A stretch of DNA of 64,000 nt from Thiopseudomonas acetoxidans (lineage in GTDB: Bacteria > Pseudomonadota > Gammaproteobacteria > Pseudomonadales > Pseudomonadaceae): contig NZ_JAUCDY010000007.1 in the NCBI RefSeq assembly GCF_030362935.1, forward strand, positions 62,001-126,000, in the 5' to 3' direction. The position numbers and the translations under genes were made by a program. Below, piece after piece: positions 42,404 through 49,993 of this stretch. Within the stretch, counting starts at the first letter, position 1, and the number at the start of each line of letters is the position of its first letter. The notes under the pieces are model-generated. The model searched no databases and was not told the origin of the DNA. It saw only the letters and a program-made list of their open reading frames with translations.

Positions 42404-42907
42404 TCACTTCTCATTAATGTGCACTAAAGTACCAACGCTCACCTGATTAAATAGCTCAGCCAACTCTTGGTTTTCCATGCGGATACAGCCATGTGATACG
42501 GGCTGTCCTAGCAAGTGCGTATCTGGCGTGCCGTGAATATAAATATAACGCGCAAAGGTATCTACTTCGCCTAGTCTGTTTTTACCCAGCTCACAACCGC
42601 TCAACCAAAGGATGCGCGTTAGAATCCAATCCCGCTCAGGGTGTTGCTCCTGCAGTTCAGGCGTGCAAATCTCGCCCGTCCAGCGTCGTCCGCTAAAGAC
42701 CGCACCCAGAGGCATATCCGCGCCAATTTTAGCGCGCACATAGTGTTTGCCACGCGGTGTACAGCCAGAGTTTTTTTGCTCACCGGCGCCGGCCAGAGCC
42801 GTAGAAATACTATAGGTTTGAATCAGTTCTTCGCCCGCATAAGCAGTCATGCGTTGTTGCGCAATAGAAACATATAATGCATCAATGTGGCTTCTATACA
42901 GCTTCAC
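42404..42907 (-). CDS. L,D-transpeptidase (YkuD domain)
   Basis: 167 residues, nearly all YkuD fold. Active-site stretch Tyr-Ile-His-Gly-Thr-Pro then Ser-His-Gly-Cys-Ile-Arg-Met with His139 and nucleophile Cys141. There is no obvious signal peptide in the predicted N-terminus (Met-Lys-Leu-Tyr-Arg-Ser-His-Ile), unusual for cell-wall-acting family members; a cytoplasmic or misstarted form is possible. Transpeptidase, carboxypeptidase or amidase-type chemistry all use this fold. It lies between psrA and nagZ; I did not expect it in that position from PAO1. Confidence 0.88.
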   Translation of the reverse strand: MKLYRSHIDALYVSIAQQRMTAYAGEELIQTYSISTALAGAGEQKNSGCTPRGKHYVRAKIGADMPLGAVFSGRRWTGEICTPELQEQHPERDWILTRILWLSGCELGKNRLGEVDTFARYIYIHGTPDTHLLGQPVSHGCIRMENQELAELFNQVSVGTLVHINEK

Positions 42908-42912
42908 TAATC

Positions 42913-43590
42913 TTACATCTCCAGTGCAATAGGTTGTACGTCTTCTAAAGCTTGTTTGGCGCTAGGCGCCTGCATTCCAGCAGCCAAAAATGGCACCATC
43001 ATGCGCATAATTTGCTCAGTTGAGGTTTTAACATGAAAATCAGTTTCGGCCATGGCACGCAAGGCTTTAATACCTGACATGCTAAAGGACACTGCGCCGA
43101 TCATGAAATGTAGACGCCAGAACAGCTCTAGGGGTGACATTTGCGGCGCTGCTTTATGCAATAAAGCCACATAACGGCGAAAAACCTTGCCGTATTTTTC
43201 GTCTAAATAGCGCCGTAAATGCCCCTGACTTTGACTAAAAGATAAGCCCACCAAGCGCATAAAGACCGACAAGTCACTGCGGTTACGCGGCTCTAGTTTG
43301 AGGGTTTGCTCCAACAGCAACTCTAGCAAAGACTCTAGGGTTTCTGGCTGTCGCTGGCTGGCCTCTAAGCGATCCAGCTCAGCATCCAGGTTGGCGCAGA
43401 AGGGTTCTAGAAAGCGCGAAAAAACCGCCTGAATCAGCGATTTCTTCGAACCAAAATGATAATTCACCGCAGCCAAATTAACCTGAGCCTTACTGGTTAT
43501 AAGGCGTAGTGAGGTCTCCGCAAATCCTTTTTCCGCAAACAATGTTTCCGCTGCATCTAAAATACGTTCAACTGTGTCTAACTGAGCCAT
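42913..43590 (-). CDS. psrA: TetR-family regulator PsrA
   Basis: About 225 residues from the ATG at 43590. TetR HTH: Arg-Ile-Leu-Asp-Ala-Ala-Glu-Thr-Leu-Phe-Ala-Glu, then Ala-Val-Asn-Tyr-His-Phe-Gly-Ser-Lys-Lys. The combination Thr-Ser-Leu-Arg-Leu-Ile-Thr-Ser-Lys-Ala and the position beside nagZ-mtnP identify PsrA, which in pseudomonads represses fadBA and itself, activates rpoS, and is released by long-chain fatty acids. A symmetric site lies between the -35 and -10 of its promoter. Confidence 0.92.
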   Translation of the reverse strand: MAQLDTVERILDAAETLFAEKGFAETSLRLITSKAQVNLAAVNYHFGSKKSLIQAVFSRFLEPFCANLDAELDRLEASQRQPETLESLLELLLEQTLKLEPRNRSDLSVFMRLVGLSFSQSQGHLRRYLDEKYGKVFRRYVALLHKAAPQMSPLELFWRLHFMIGAVSFSMSGIKALRAMAETDFHVKTSTEQIMRMMVPFLAAGMQAPSAKQALEDVQPIALEM

Positions 43591-43615
43591 GTCTATACTC
43601 AAAAACAATAAAAAT

Positions 43616-43647
43616 CAAACATACGTTTTAAACGTAATCACTGTCAA
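43616..43647 (-). promoter_or_regulatory. psrA promoter with internal operator
   Basis: On the minus strand TTGACA (43647-43642), an 18-bp spacer and TATGTT (43623-43618). The spacer region holds a perfect 15-bp palindrome TACGTTT-T-AAACGTA (43622-43636) and an overlapping AAAAC-GTAT-GTTTG (43629-43616), a 9/10 match to the PsrA consensus. Placement between the promoter boxes fits autorepression, known for PsrA. Confidence 0.65.
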
Positions 43648-43701
43648 GATTTTAAATGAGCAACAGGCGGTTTAGTCTATATAGGCGGCCTAACACAGGA
43701 T

Positions 43702-44676
43702 TCACAAAACTTCTTGCGATTGTTGATCTGCATGGTAAGACGAGCGCACCAAAGGGCCCGACGCCACATTCTTAAAGCCCATTTTCAGGCCTTCCTCCGC
43801 AAACCACGCAAAGGTATCTGGGTGCACATAGCGCTGTACCGGCATATGATCCCGTGAAGGTTGTAAATACTGCCCCAAGGTCAGCATATCAATCTGATGC
43901 TCACGCATACGCTGCATCACCTCGATCACTTCCTCGTCAGTTTCTCCCAGTCCTAGCATTAAGCCCGACTTGGTTGGCACTTGGGGTGTTGTCTGCTTAA
44001 AACGCTCCAGCAAATCCAATGAACCCTCAAAGTCTGAACCTGGACGAGCTGCACGGTACAAACGCGGCACGGTTTCTAGGTTGTGGTTAAACACATCCGG
44101 AGGAGTCTGGGCTGTAATTGCCAACGCCACTTCTTCACGCCCACGGTAGTCCGGCACCAGAGTTTCAATCTGAATATTCGGTGACAACGCCCGTATTTCG
44201 CGTACACAATCAGCAAAATGCTGCGCCCCGCCATCACGCAAATCATCGCGGTCAACCGAAGTAATCACCACATAGTTCAAGCCCATATCCGCAATGGCTT
44301 TGGCGAGGTTATGCGGCTCATTCGCATCCAATGCATTGGGACGGCCATGGCCCACGTCGCAAAACGGGCAACGGCGGGTGCAGATATCACCCATAATCAT
44401 AAAGGTAGCTGTACCGCTAGAGAAACACTCACCCAAGTTTGGACAGGAGGCTTCTTCACATACGCTGTGCAATTTGTGCTGGCGTAGCGTTTGTTTAATA
44501 CCCTCAACTGCAGGCGAAACCGGCACTTTAACCCTAATCCAATCAGGTTTACGCAGCACATCATCCGTTGGAATCACTTTGATCGGAATACGTGCCAGCT
44601 TTTCAGCACCACGTAGTTTTACTCCAGTTTCAACAGGACGCGATTTTTGCGCTGCAGCTTGGGTTTGCTTATTCAT
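43702..44676 (-). CDS. lipA: Lipoyl synthase
   Basis: Radical-SAM enzyme that inserts two sulfurs into octanoyl groups on lipoyl domains. 324 residues. Auxiliary-cluster cysteines Cys73, Cys78, Cys84 (Cys-Glu-Glu-Ala-Ser-Cys-Pro-Asn-Leu-Gly-Glu-Cys), radical-SAM cysteines Cys99, Cys103, Cys106, and the C-terminal Arg-Ser-Ser-Tyr serine ligand of the auxiliary cluster. It overlaps lipB by 4 bp. Last gene of the run that starts at proA. Confidence 0.98.
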   Translation of the reverse strand: MNKQTQAAAQKSRPVETGVKLRGAEKLARIPIKVIPTDDVLRKPDWIRVKVPVSPAVEGIKQTLRQHKLHSVCEEASCPNLGECFSSGTATFMIMGDICTRRCPFCDVGHGRPNALDANEPHNLAKAIADMGLNYVVITSVDRDDLRDGGAQHFADCVREIRALSPNIQIETLVPDYRGREEVALAITAQTPPDVFNHNLETVPRLYRAARPGSDFEGSLDLLERFKQTTPQVPTKSGLMLGLGETDEEVIEVMQRMREHQIDMLTLGQYLQPSRDHMPVQRYVHPDTFAWFAEEGLKMGFKNVASGPLVRSSYHADQQSQEVL

Positions 44677-45326
44677 AATTCGATGCCACCGTTTTGCGGG
44701 ATAATGTGTTGGTAGCCAAGCTCTGCGCTAAGGATAGTGCTTAGCTGTTGCCCGACCTCAATTAGATTAACAGGTGTTTGTACGAGCGCGGCCATCTGGG
44801 TCATAGCCAAGCCTTGATAACCACAGGGATTAATGCGCTGGAAAGGCTGTAAATCCATGTCCACATTCAGTGCTAAGCCATGGAAAGAACAGCCTCTACG
44901 GATACGCAAACCCAGCGATGCAATTTTCGCCTGACCCACATACACACCCGGTGCGTCAGGTTTGGCATACGCCTCAATACCGTAACCAGCTAGCAGCTTG
45001 ACCAAAGTAGTTTCTAGTTTAGACACTAGCTCGCGCACGCCCATTTGCGCGCGGCGTACATCAATTAACACATAGGCTACCAACTGGCCAGGACCGTGAT
45101 AGGTCACCTGCCCGCCACGATCCACCTGTACCACTGGAATATCGCCGGGCATCAGCAAATGTTCAGCCTTGCCAGCCTGCCCCTGCGTAAAAACAGCGGG
45201 GTGCTCCAGTAACCAGATTTCATCCAGGTTCTGCTCGTCACGTGTATCGGTAAAATGCTGCATCGCATGCCAAACAGGTTCATAAGGAACCATACCTAGA
45301 TTGCGTAGCTGGATATGTCTGGGCAT
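44673..45326 (-). CDS. lipB: Octanoyl-[ACP]-protein N-octanoyltransferase
   Basis: Transfers octanoate from ACP to lipoyl domains, the step before LipA. 217 residues with Arg-Gly-Gly-Gln-Val-Thr-Tyr-His-Gly-Pro-Gly-Gln-type core (70-80), Lys134 in Gly-Gln-Ala-Lys-Ile-Ala and Cys168 in Ile-Asn-Pro-Cys-Gly-Tyr, the acyl-thioester pair. It shares a base with the ybeD stop and overlaps lipA, so the three are coupled. Confidence 0.97.
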   Translation of the reverse strand: MPRHIQLRNLGMVPYEPVWHAMQHFTDTRDEQNLDEIWLLEHPAVFTQGQAGKAEHLLMPGDIPVVQVDRGGQVTYHGPGQLVAYVLIDVRRAQMGVRELVSKLETTLVKLLAGYGIEAYAKPDAPGVYVGQAKIASLGLRIRRGCSFHGLALNVDMDLQPFQRINPCGYQGLAMTQMAALVQTPVNLIEVGQQLSTILSAELGYQHIIPQNGGIEL

Positions 45327-45601
45327 TAAAGCACCATGCGTACCATGCCAGTCTCGCGTAACGCTTCATTAAGCTTGCTTAGATGTTCTTCACCGTGAGC
45401 GGTAATACATACCCGTACCGAGATAAAGCGACCATTGCTGCTTAAGTGCTGTTCTACCTGCTGCTCAAAATCAGGGCAGTGTTGGCAAACGATGCCCACT
45501 ACCGTATCAATAAATTTATCGCAGTTATCACCAATAATTTTTATTGGATAGTCTGCACAAGGAAACTCTATTTTGGGGGGCTGGGGTTCTACTTTGCTCA
45601 T
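45326..45601 (-). CDS. ybeD: YbeD/DUF493 family protein
   Basis: 91 residues from the ATG at 45601 (Met-Ser-Lys-Val-Glu-Pro-Gln-Pro-Pro). DUF493 pattern: Ile-Glu-Phe-Pro-Cys-Ala-Asp-Tyr-Pro-Ile-Lys-Ile-Ile-Gly, Ser-Ser-Asn-Gly-Arg-Phe-Ile-Ser-Val, and Met-Val-Arg-Met-Val-Leu at the end. E. coli YbeD has an ACT-like fold and, as here, is encoded between dacA and lipB. A regulatory role in lipoate metabolism is suggested by location only. The ribosome site is weak. Confidence 0.92.
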   Translation of the reverse strand: MSKVEPQPPKIEFPCADYPIKIIGDNCDKFIDTVVGIVCQHCPDFEQQVEQHLSSNGRFISVRVCITAHGEEHLSKLNEALRETGMVRMVL

Positions 45602-45660
45602 AATTTGACCGCTAACCATGTAATCCTAGGCACGCTTGACTCACGCACCCTGGGCTTAAA

Positions 45661-46821
45661 TTAATTAAATAAATTATAAAAAAACAAACGTACACTGTCC
45701 CATATACGTTTAAAGAAACCACCCTGCTCTACAGTTTCTAGGGCAACCAAATCAGCGCTATGCAATAACTCACCACTTAAACGCACTTCAACAATGCCCA
45801 GGCGTGTACCCTTTTCTACCGGGGCAACGATTCCCTTATCTAACACGGCTTCTGCTGTCAATTTTTGCGCTTGACCGCGCGGAACTGTCAGAGTGAGGTC
45901 TTTAACTAGACCTACGTCAATTTGATTTTTGCTGCCCTTCCAAACAACCGGACTGGCTAACGCCGTACCTTTAGGATAAAAGGTTCTGTTTTCAAAAAAT
46001 CTAAAGCCGTAGGTTAATAATTTCTGTGTTTCTGCAGCACGACTGGCTTCGTTCTTGGTTCCAAAAACCACTGAAATTAAACGCATGTCATCACGCACTG
46101 CAGACGCGACTAAACAGTAACCCGCTTCATCCGTATGACCCGTTTTTAAGCCGTCTACGGTGCTATCGCGCCAGAGCAATAGGTTTCTGTTTTGCTGCTT
46201 AATATCATTAAAAATAAATTCTTTTTGTGCGTAGATTGCATAATGCTCAGGCTCATCATAGATAATCGCCCGCGCCAATTTAGCCATATCTATAGCTGAC
46301 GAATAATGATTCTCCATCGGCAAACCTGTCGCATTTAAAAAGTGCGTATTGGTTAAGCCAAGGTTTTTGGCGGTGGCATTCATCATGCTGGCAAAGGATT
46401 CTTCACTGCCGGCAATGTATTCAGCCAACGCCACGCTAGCATCATTACCGGACTGAATAATTACACCACGAAGCAGGTCAATTACCGAAACCTGTTTACC
46501 CACCTCAATAAACATGCGTGAACCGCCTGTGCGCCAAGCTTTCTCGCTAATAGTTACGAGGTCATCTTCAGCAATTTGACCGTTTTGTATTTCTTTAGTA
46601 GCGATATAGGCCGTCATCAGTTTAGTCAAACTAGCTGGCGGCAATTCTTCTTGCCCATTATGCTCAACCAGTATTTTCCCTGTTTCAGCATCCATGAGCA
46701 CATAGGATTTAGCAGCTAACGTAGGCATGCTTGGAATTACCGGCTGGGCGGCATATGCATGACTTGTAAGGGTAAGCAAGGCTAAACAAAGTAGTTTATA
46801 AACACGTTTTTTGAGTTTCAT
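45661..46821 (-). CDS. dacA: D-alanyl-D-alanine carboxypeptidase (PBP5/6)
   Basis: Trims the terminal D-Ala of peptidoglycan pentapeptides. 386 residues from the ATG at 46821. A cleavable signal peptide ends at Ala-Tyr-Ala; the SxxK motif is Ser64-Leu-Thr-Lys67, followed by Ser-Gly-Asn and Lys-Thr-Gly-His-Thr. A C-terminal PBP5-type domain and an amphipathic anchor helix (Phe-Phe-Lys-Arg-Ile-Trp-Asp-Ser-Val-Arg-Leu-Phe-Phe) follow. The gene sits between rlpA and ybeD, the common gammaproteobacterial order. Confidence 0.97.
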   Translation of the reverse strand: MKLKKRVYKLLCLALLTLTSHAYAAQPVIPSMPTLAAKSYVLMDAETGKILVEHNGQEELPPASLTKLMTAYIATKEIQNGQIAEDDLVTISEKAWRTGGSRMFIEVGKQVSVIDLLRGVIIQSGNDASVALAEYIAGSEESFASMMNATAKNLGLTNTHFLNATGLPMENHYSSAIDMAKLARAIIYDEPEHYAIYAQKEFIFNDIKQQNRNLLLWRDSTVDGLKTGHTDEAGYCLVASAVRDDMRLISVVFGTKNEASRAAETQKLLTYGFRFFENRTFYPKGTALASPVVWKGSKNQIDVGLVKDLTLTVPRGQAQKLTAEAVLDKGIVAPVEKGTRLGIVEVRLSGELLHSADLVALETVEQGGFFKRIWDSVRLFFYNLFN

Positions 46822-46865
46822 TTTTATTCCAATTCCAGCCAAATCAATGTGATTCGTTGTGCAGA

Positions 46866-47837
46866 CTAATTATTAAAAACTAGAGACGGGGTTGCTAAGT
46901 TAGCTTCCCGGATTCGCTGCTGTAAGAGTTCAGCGTCGTCGCGTGATGCAATGGGTCCGATACGCACGCGGTGCAGAACCTGCTCTTCAATGACCACGGA
47001 GCTCACAAATACCGTGCTTTGCGTCATATCTGTCAGCTTATCACGTAACAGCTGCGCCGCATCCGGATTCGCAAAAGCACCCGCCTGCAGATACAGACCC
47101 GTGGTGATATTGTGCGTGGCTTGCTGCTGTATCTGTAACGGCAATACAGCGCCCGCATGCTGTGCCAATGGTGGCTCATACTGTTCCTCAGCGTCTTGCT
47201 TAAGTGTATTCGAAGCTTGATAAGTACCCATCACCGGCGTTTGCTTGCCCTGCTGTGCCCACCACTGTTCAGGATTAATTCCTTCTACTTTTACTCTAGC
47301 CACGCCTTTTTCGGCAAAACCCAGCTTTTTCGCAGCTGCAAAAGAAAGGTCAATAATGCGATCCGCATAAAAAGGGCCGCGGTCGTTAACACGCAACACT
47401 ACTTTTTCGCCATTATCCAAGTTGGTTACTTGCACATAGCTGGGCAAGGGCAACGTCTTGTGCGCTGCGGTCATGCCGTACAGATCGTATTTTTCACCAT
47501 TGGCGGTGTCTTGCCCATGAAACTTGGTACCGTACCAAGACGCCAAGCCCGTTTCTTGGTACTGGCTTGCATCCTGTATAGGGTAATATTTTTTACCTAA
47601 AACCGCATAGGGTGCTGCTTTATAAGGACCATAATGAGGCGTTGGTACGGCGTCAGGTATGCTGGACACATCTTTATCCCACCAGGGCGCACCATCTTTT
47701 GCCGTACGCTTAATGGTTTGAGTCGCAGCAGGCATAGATGCTTCTGGCTGACTGACCATCTTGCCTCTGTTTTGGCAGCCTGAGATAGACACTGCTATGG
47801 CTAGCAGCCAGCAAAACTTAGATATTGGTTTTCTCAT
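46866..47837 (-). CDS. rlpA: Septal ring lytic transglycosylase RlpA
   Basis: 323 residues. A lipoprotein signal peptide with lipobox (Ile-Ser-Gly-Cys, Cys21), a double-psi beta-barrel domain (Gly-Leu-Ala-Ser-Trp-Tyr-Gly-Thr-Lys-Phe-His-Gly, then Val-Asn-Asp-Arg-Gly-Pro-Phe) and a C-terminal SPOR domain (last 75 residues) that binds denuded septal glycan. P. aeruginosa RlpA cleaves such glycan strands. Located between mltB and dacA. Confidence 0.96.
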   Translation of the reverse strand: MRKPISKFCWLLAIAVSISGCQNRGKMVSQPEASMPAATQTIKRTAKDGAPWWDKDVSSIPDAVPTPHYGPYKAAPYAVLGKKYYPIQDASQYQETGLASWYGTKFHGQDTANGEKYDLYGMTAAHKTLPLPSYVQVTNLDNGEKVVLRVNDRGPFYADRIIDLSFAAAKKLGFAEKGVARVKVEGINPEQWWAQQGKQTPVMGTYQASNTLKQDAEEQYEPPLAQHAGAVLPLQIQQQATHNITTGLYLQAGAFANPDAAQLLRDKLTDMTQSTVFVSSVVIEEQVLHRVRIGPIASRDDAELLQQRIREANLATPSLVFNN

Positions 47838-47842
47838 TACGC

Positions 47843-48829
47843 TTAATCCCGATACTGCTGTGCAAGTTCGTGTGCCAACTGTGTTACTGCCATGGCGTAC
47901 ATTTCACTGCGGTTATACTTGGTAATAGTTTGGAAGTTTGTTAACCCCAACCAATACTCATCACCCTGCTCTGCGGCCAATTTAAAGGCCGTCACCATAG
48001 CATCATCATTGACCGTTTGCTCTGTGCTCCATCCCATGGCTGCTAGTTCTTTAAAACTATGCTTAGGCGTCAAAGAACCTGTTAAACCCTGCTCCGCTGC
48101 CTGGCTATTTAACTGTGCCTGTACAGCAACGTCCTGCTCAGGCTGCCAGCCATGCTTAATAAAATAATTAGCCACGCTGCCAATAGCATCCTCAGCATCA
48201 GTCCAAATATTTATTTTACCGTCCTGATTAAAATCTACCGCATACGCACGAAAACTTCCCGGCATAAACTGCGGCAAACCCATTGCACCTGCATAAGAGC
48301 CTGTTAACTCGGTTGGCTCAAACAGTTCTTCGCGTACCAGCAACAAAAACTCTCTTAACTGTGAACGAAAAAAAGGCGCGCGCGGTGGGTAATCAAAGCT
48401 CAATGTCGATAACGCATCCAGTACGCGATAACGACCGGTATTGCCACCGTACATGGTTTCCACACCTATAATAGCCACGATAAACTCTGCCGGAACGCCA
48501 TATTCTCGCTCTGCTTGCGCCAGTGCTTGCTCATGTTCGCGCCAAAACGCTAGACCTTTATCAAGGCGTTGCTGGGTTAAAAAAATGGGTCTATATTCTT
48601 TCCAAGGCTTCACCCGCTCGGCCGGGCGCGAAATCGCATCTAAAATACTCTGTTGCTTTTTTGCTTGACCTAAAACCTGCTGTAAATATTCGGCTGAAAA
48701 GCCATATTCAAGCACCATTTCTTCAATAAAATCCTGTACTTGAGCTTGTTCAGTATAGTTTTGCGCCATAGCTGTAGACAGCCCACAGCTTAACAACAAA
48801 GCAGATAGAGTTTTCTTAATCACAATCAC
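47843..48829 (-). CDS. mltB: Membrane-bound lytic murein transglycosylase B
   Basis: Cleaves the MurNAc-GlcNAc bond with formation of anhydro-muropeptides. 328 residues with a signal peptide (ends at Ala-Met-Ala); there is no lipobox, so it may be the soluble (SltB-like) form. The catalytic glutamate is Glu124 in Ile-Gly-Val-Glu-Thr-Met-Tyr-Gly-Gly; Gly-Ala-Met-Gly-Leu-Pro-Gln-Phe-Met-Pro-Ser/Gly-Ser-Phe and a Ca-binding-like Asp-Phe-Asn-Gln-Asp-Gly-Lys-Ile-Asn follow. Part of the rodA-mltB-rlpA-dacA block. Confidence 0.95.
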   Translation of the reverse strand: MIVIKKTLSALLLSCGLSTAMAQNYTEQAQVQDFIEEMVLEYGFSAEYLQQVLGQAKKQQSILDAISRPAERVKPWKEYRPIFLTQQRLDKGLAFWREHEQALAQAEREYGVPAEFIVAIIGVETMYGGNTGRYRVLDALSTLSFDYPPRAPFFRSQLREFLLLVREELFEPTELTGSYAGAMGLPQFMPGSFRAYAVDFNQDGKINIWTDAEDAIGSVANYFIKHGWQPEQDVAVQAQLNSQAAEQGLTGSLTPKHSFKELAAMGWSTEQTVNDDAMVTAFKLAAEQGDEYWLGLTNFQTITKYNRSEMYAMAVTQLAHELAQQYRD

Positions 48830-48847
48830 CTTCCATAAAAGCTAGAT

Positions 48848-49993
48848 TTACGCATAAGAAATCCATTTTCTATGTGTATGAATCGCCATCAAAATACCAA
48901 AACCTGACAGCAGTGTTACCAAGGATGTTCCGCCAAAACTAATGAAGGGCAGGGGCACTCCCACCACGGGTAGCAGCCCGCTAACCATGCCTATGTTAAC
49001 AAAAACATAGATGAAAAATGTCAGTGTAATAGAGCCCGCCAACAGCTTATTAAAGACTGTTTGTGCCTGCAAAGTAATAATAAACGCACGCGCAATCAGC
49101 AATAAATAACAGAGTAAAAGCAGGCACACACCCACCAAACCAAACTCTTCAGCGAGTACCGCAATAATAAAGTCAGTATGGCTTTCAGGTAAAAAATCCA
49201 AATGCGACTGGGTTCCTGCCAACCAACCTTTACCCGTAGTACCGCCAGAACCTATAGCGGCTTTAGACTGAATAATATTCCAGCCACTGCCCAGCGGATC
49301 GCTCTCTGGACTTAAAAAGGTCATAACACGCTGACGCTGATAACTGCGCAAAAAAAACAGCCAGGTCACTATACCTGCTGGCACAGCCGCCGCTATGGCA
49401 GCAATAATCCAACGCCAACGCAAGCCGCTTAAAAACAACACAAACAAGCCCGAAGTCGCTACCAACAAGGATGTACCCAAATCGGGCTGGCGTGCAATAA
49501 GCGCACAGGGCAGCACAATCAACAACAAACTGACCACGATGTGTTTAAAAGTCGGCGGCAGATTATGACGCACTAAATACCATGCGACAGCGAGCGGCAT
49601 AAATAATTTCATTAATTCTGAGGGTTGAAAACGCATGACGCCTGGAATATTTATCCAGCGGGTCGCCCCCATGGCGTTATGCCCCATCACCTCAACCACA
49701 ACCAACAGGCCAAAACCAATTATGTATAATCCTGCTGCCCAACGCGCCATCAGCCTTGGTTCTAGCTGAGCGATAACAGCCATGACAAATAAACCCACTG
49801 CAAAAGAGCTTGCCTGCTTAATCAGCAAAGCTTCACTTTTACTGCCCGCGGAATACAGAATAAAAAACCCCACGCTACTAATCAGCAAAATTAACAGCAA
49901 TAACCAACCATCTAAATGCACCCGCTGCAACAAAGAAACTCGACGACGCGTCACATCACCGCTATCAAGCAAAGCATCGAATTTCTTCTGCAT
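48848..49993 (-). CDS. rodA: Rod-shape SEDS glycosyltransferase RodA
   Basis: 381 residues, ten or so membrane helices. SEDS family: Asn-Ile-Pro-Gly-Val-Met-Arg-Phe-Gln-Pro-Ser-Glu, Arg-Gln-Pro-Asp-Leu-Gly-Thr-Ser, Gly-Ser-Gly-Gly-Thr-Thr-Gly-Lys-Gly and Pro-Glu-Ser-His-Thr-Asp-Phe-Ile. RodA polymerises peptidoglycan for cell elongation with PBP2. The gene shares a base with the mrdA stop, as in most rod-shaped gammaproteobacteria, so the organism is likely a rod. Confidence 0.97.
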   Translation of the reverse strand: MQKKFDALLDSGDVTRRRVSLLQRVHLDGWLLLLILLISSVGFFILYSAGSKSEALLIKQASSFAVGLFVMAVIAQLEPRLMARWAAGLYIIGFGLLVVVEVMGHNAMGATRWINIPGVMRFQPSELMKLFMPLAVAWYLVRHNLPPTFKHIVVSLLLIVLPCALIARQPDLGTSLLVATSGLFVLFLSGLRWRWIIAAIAAAVPAGIVTWLFFLRSYQRQRVMTFLSPESDPLGSGWNIIQSKAAIGSGGTTGKGWLAGTQSHLDFLPESHTDFIIAVLAEEFGLVGVCLLLLCYLLLIARAFIITLQAQTVFNKLLAGSITLTFFIYVFVNIGMVSGLLPVVGVPLPFISFGGTSLVTLLSGFGILMAIHTHRKWISYA

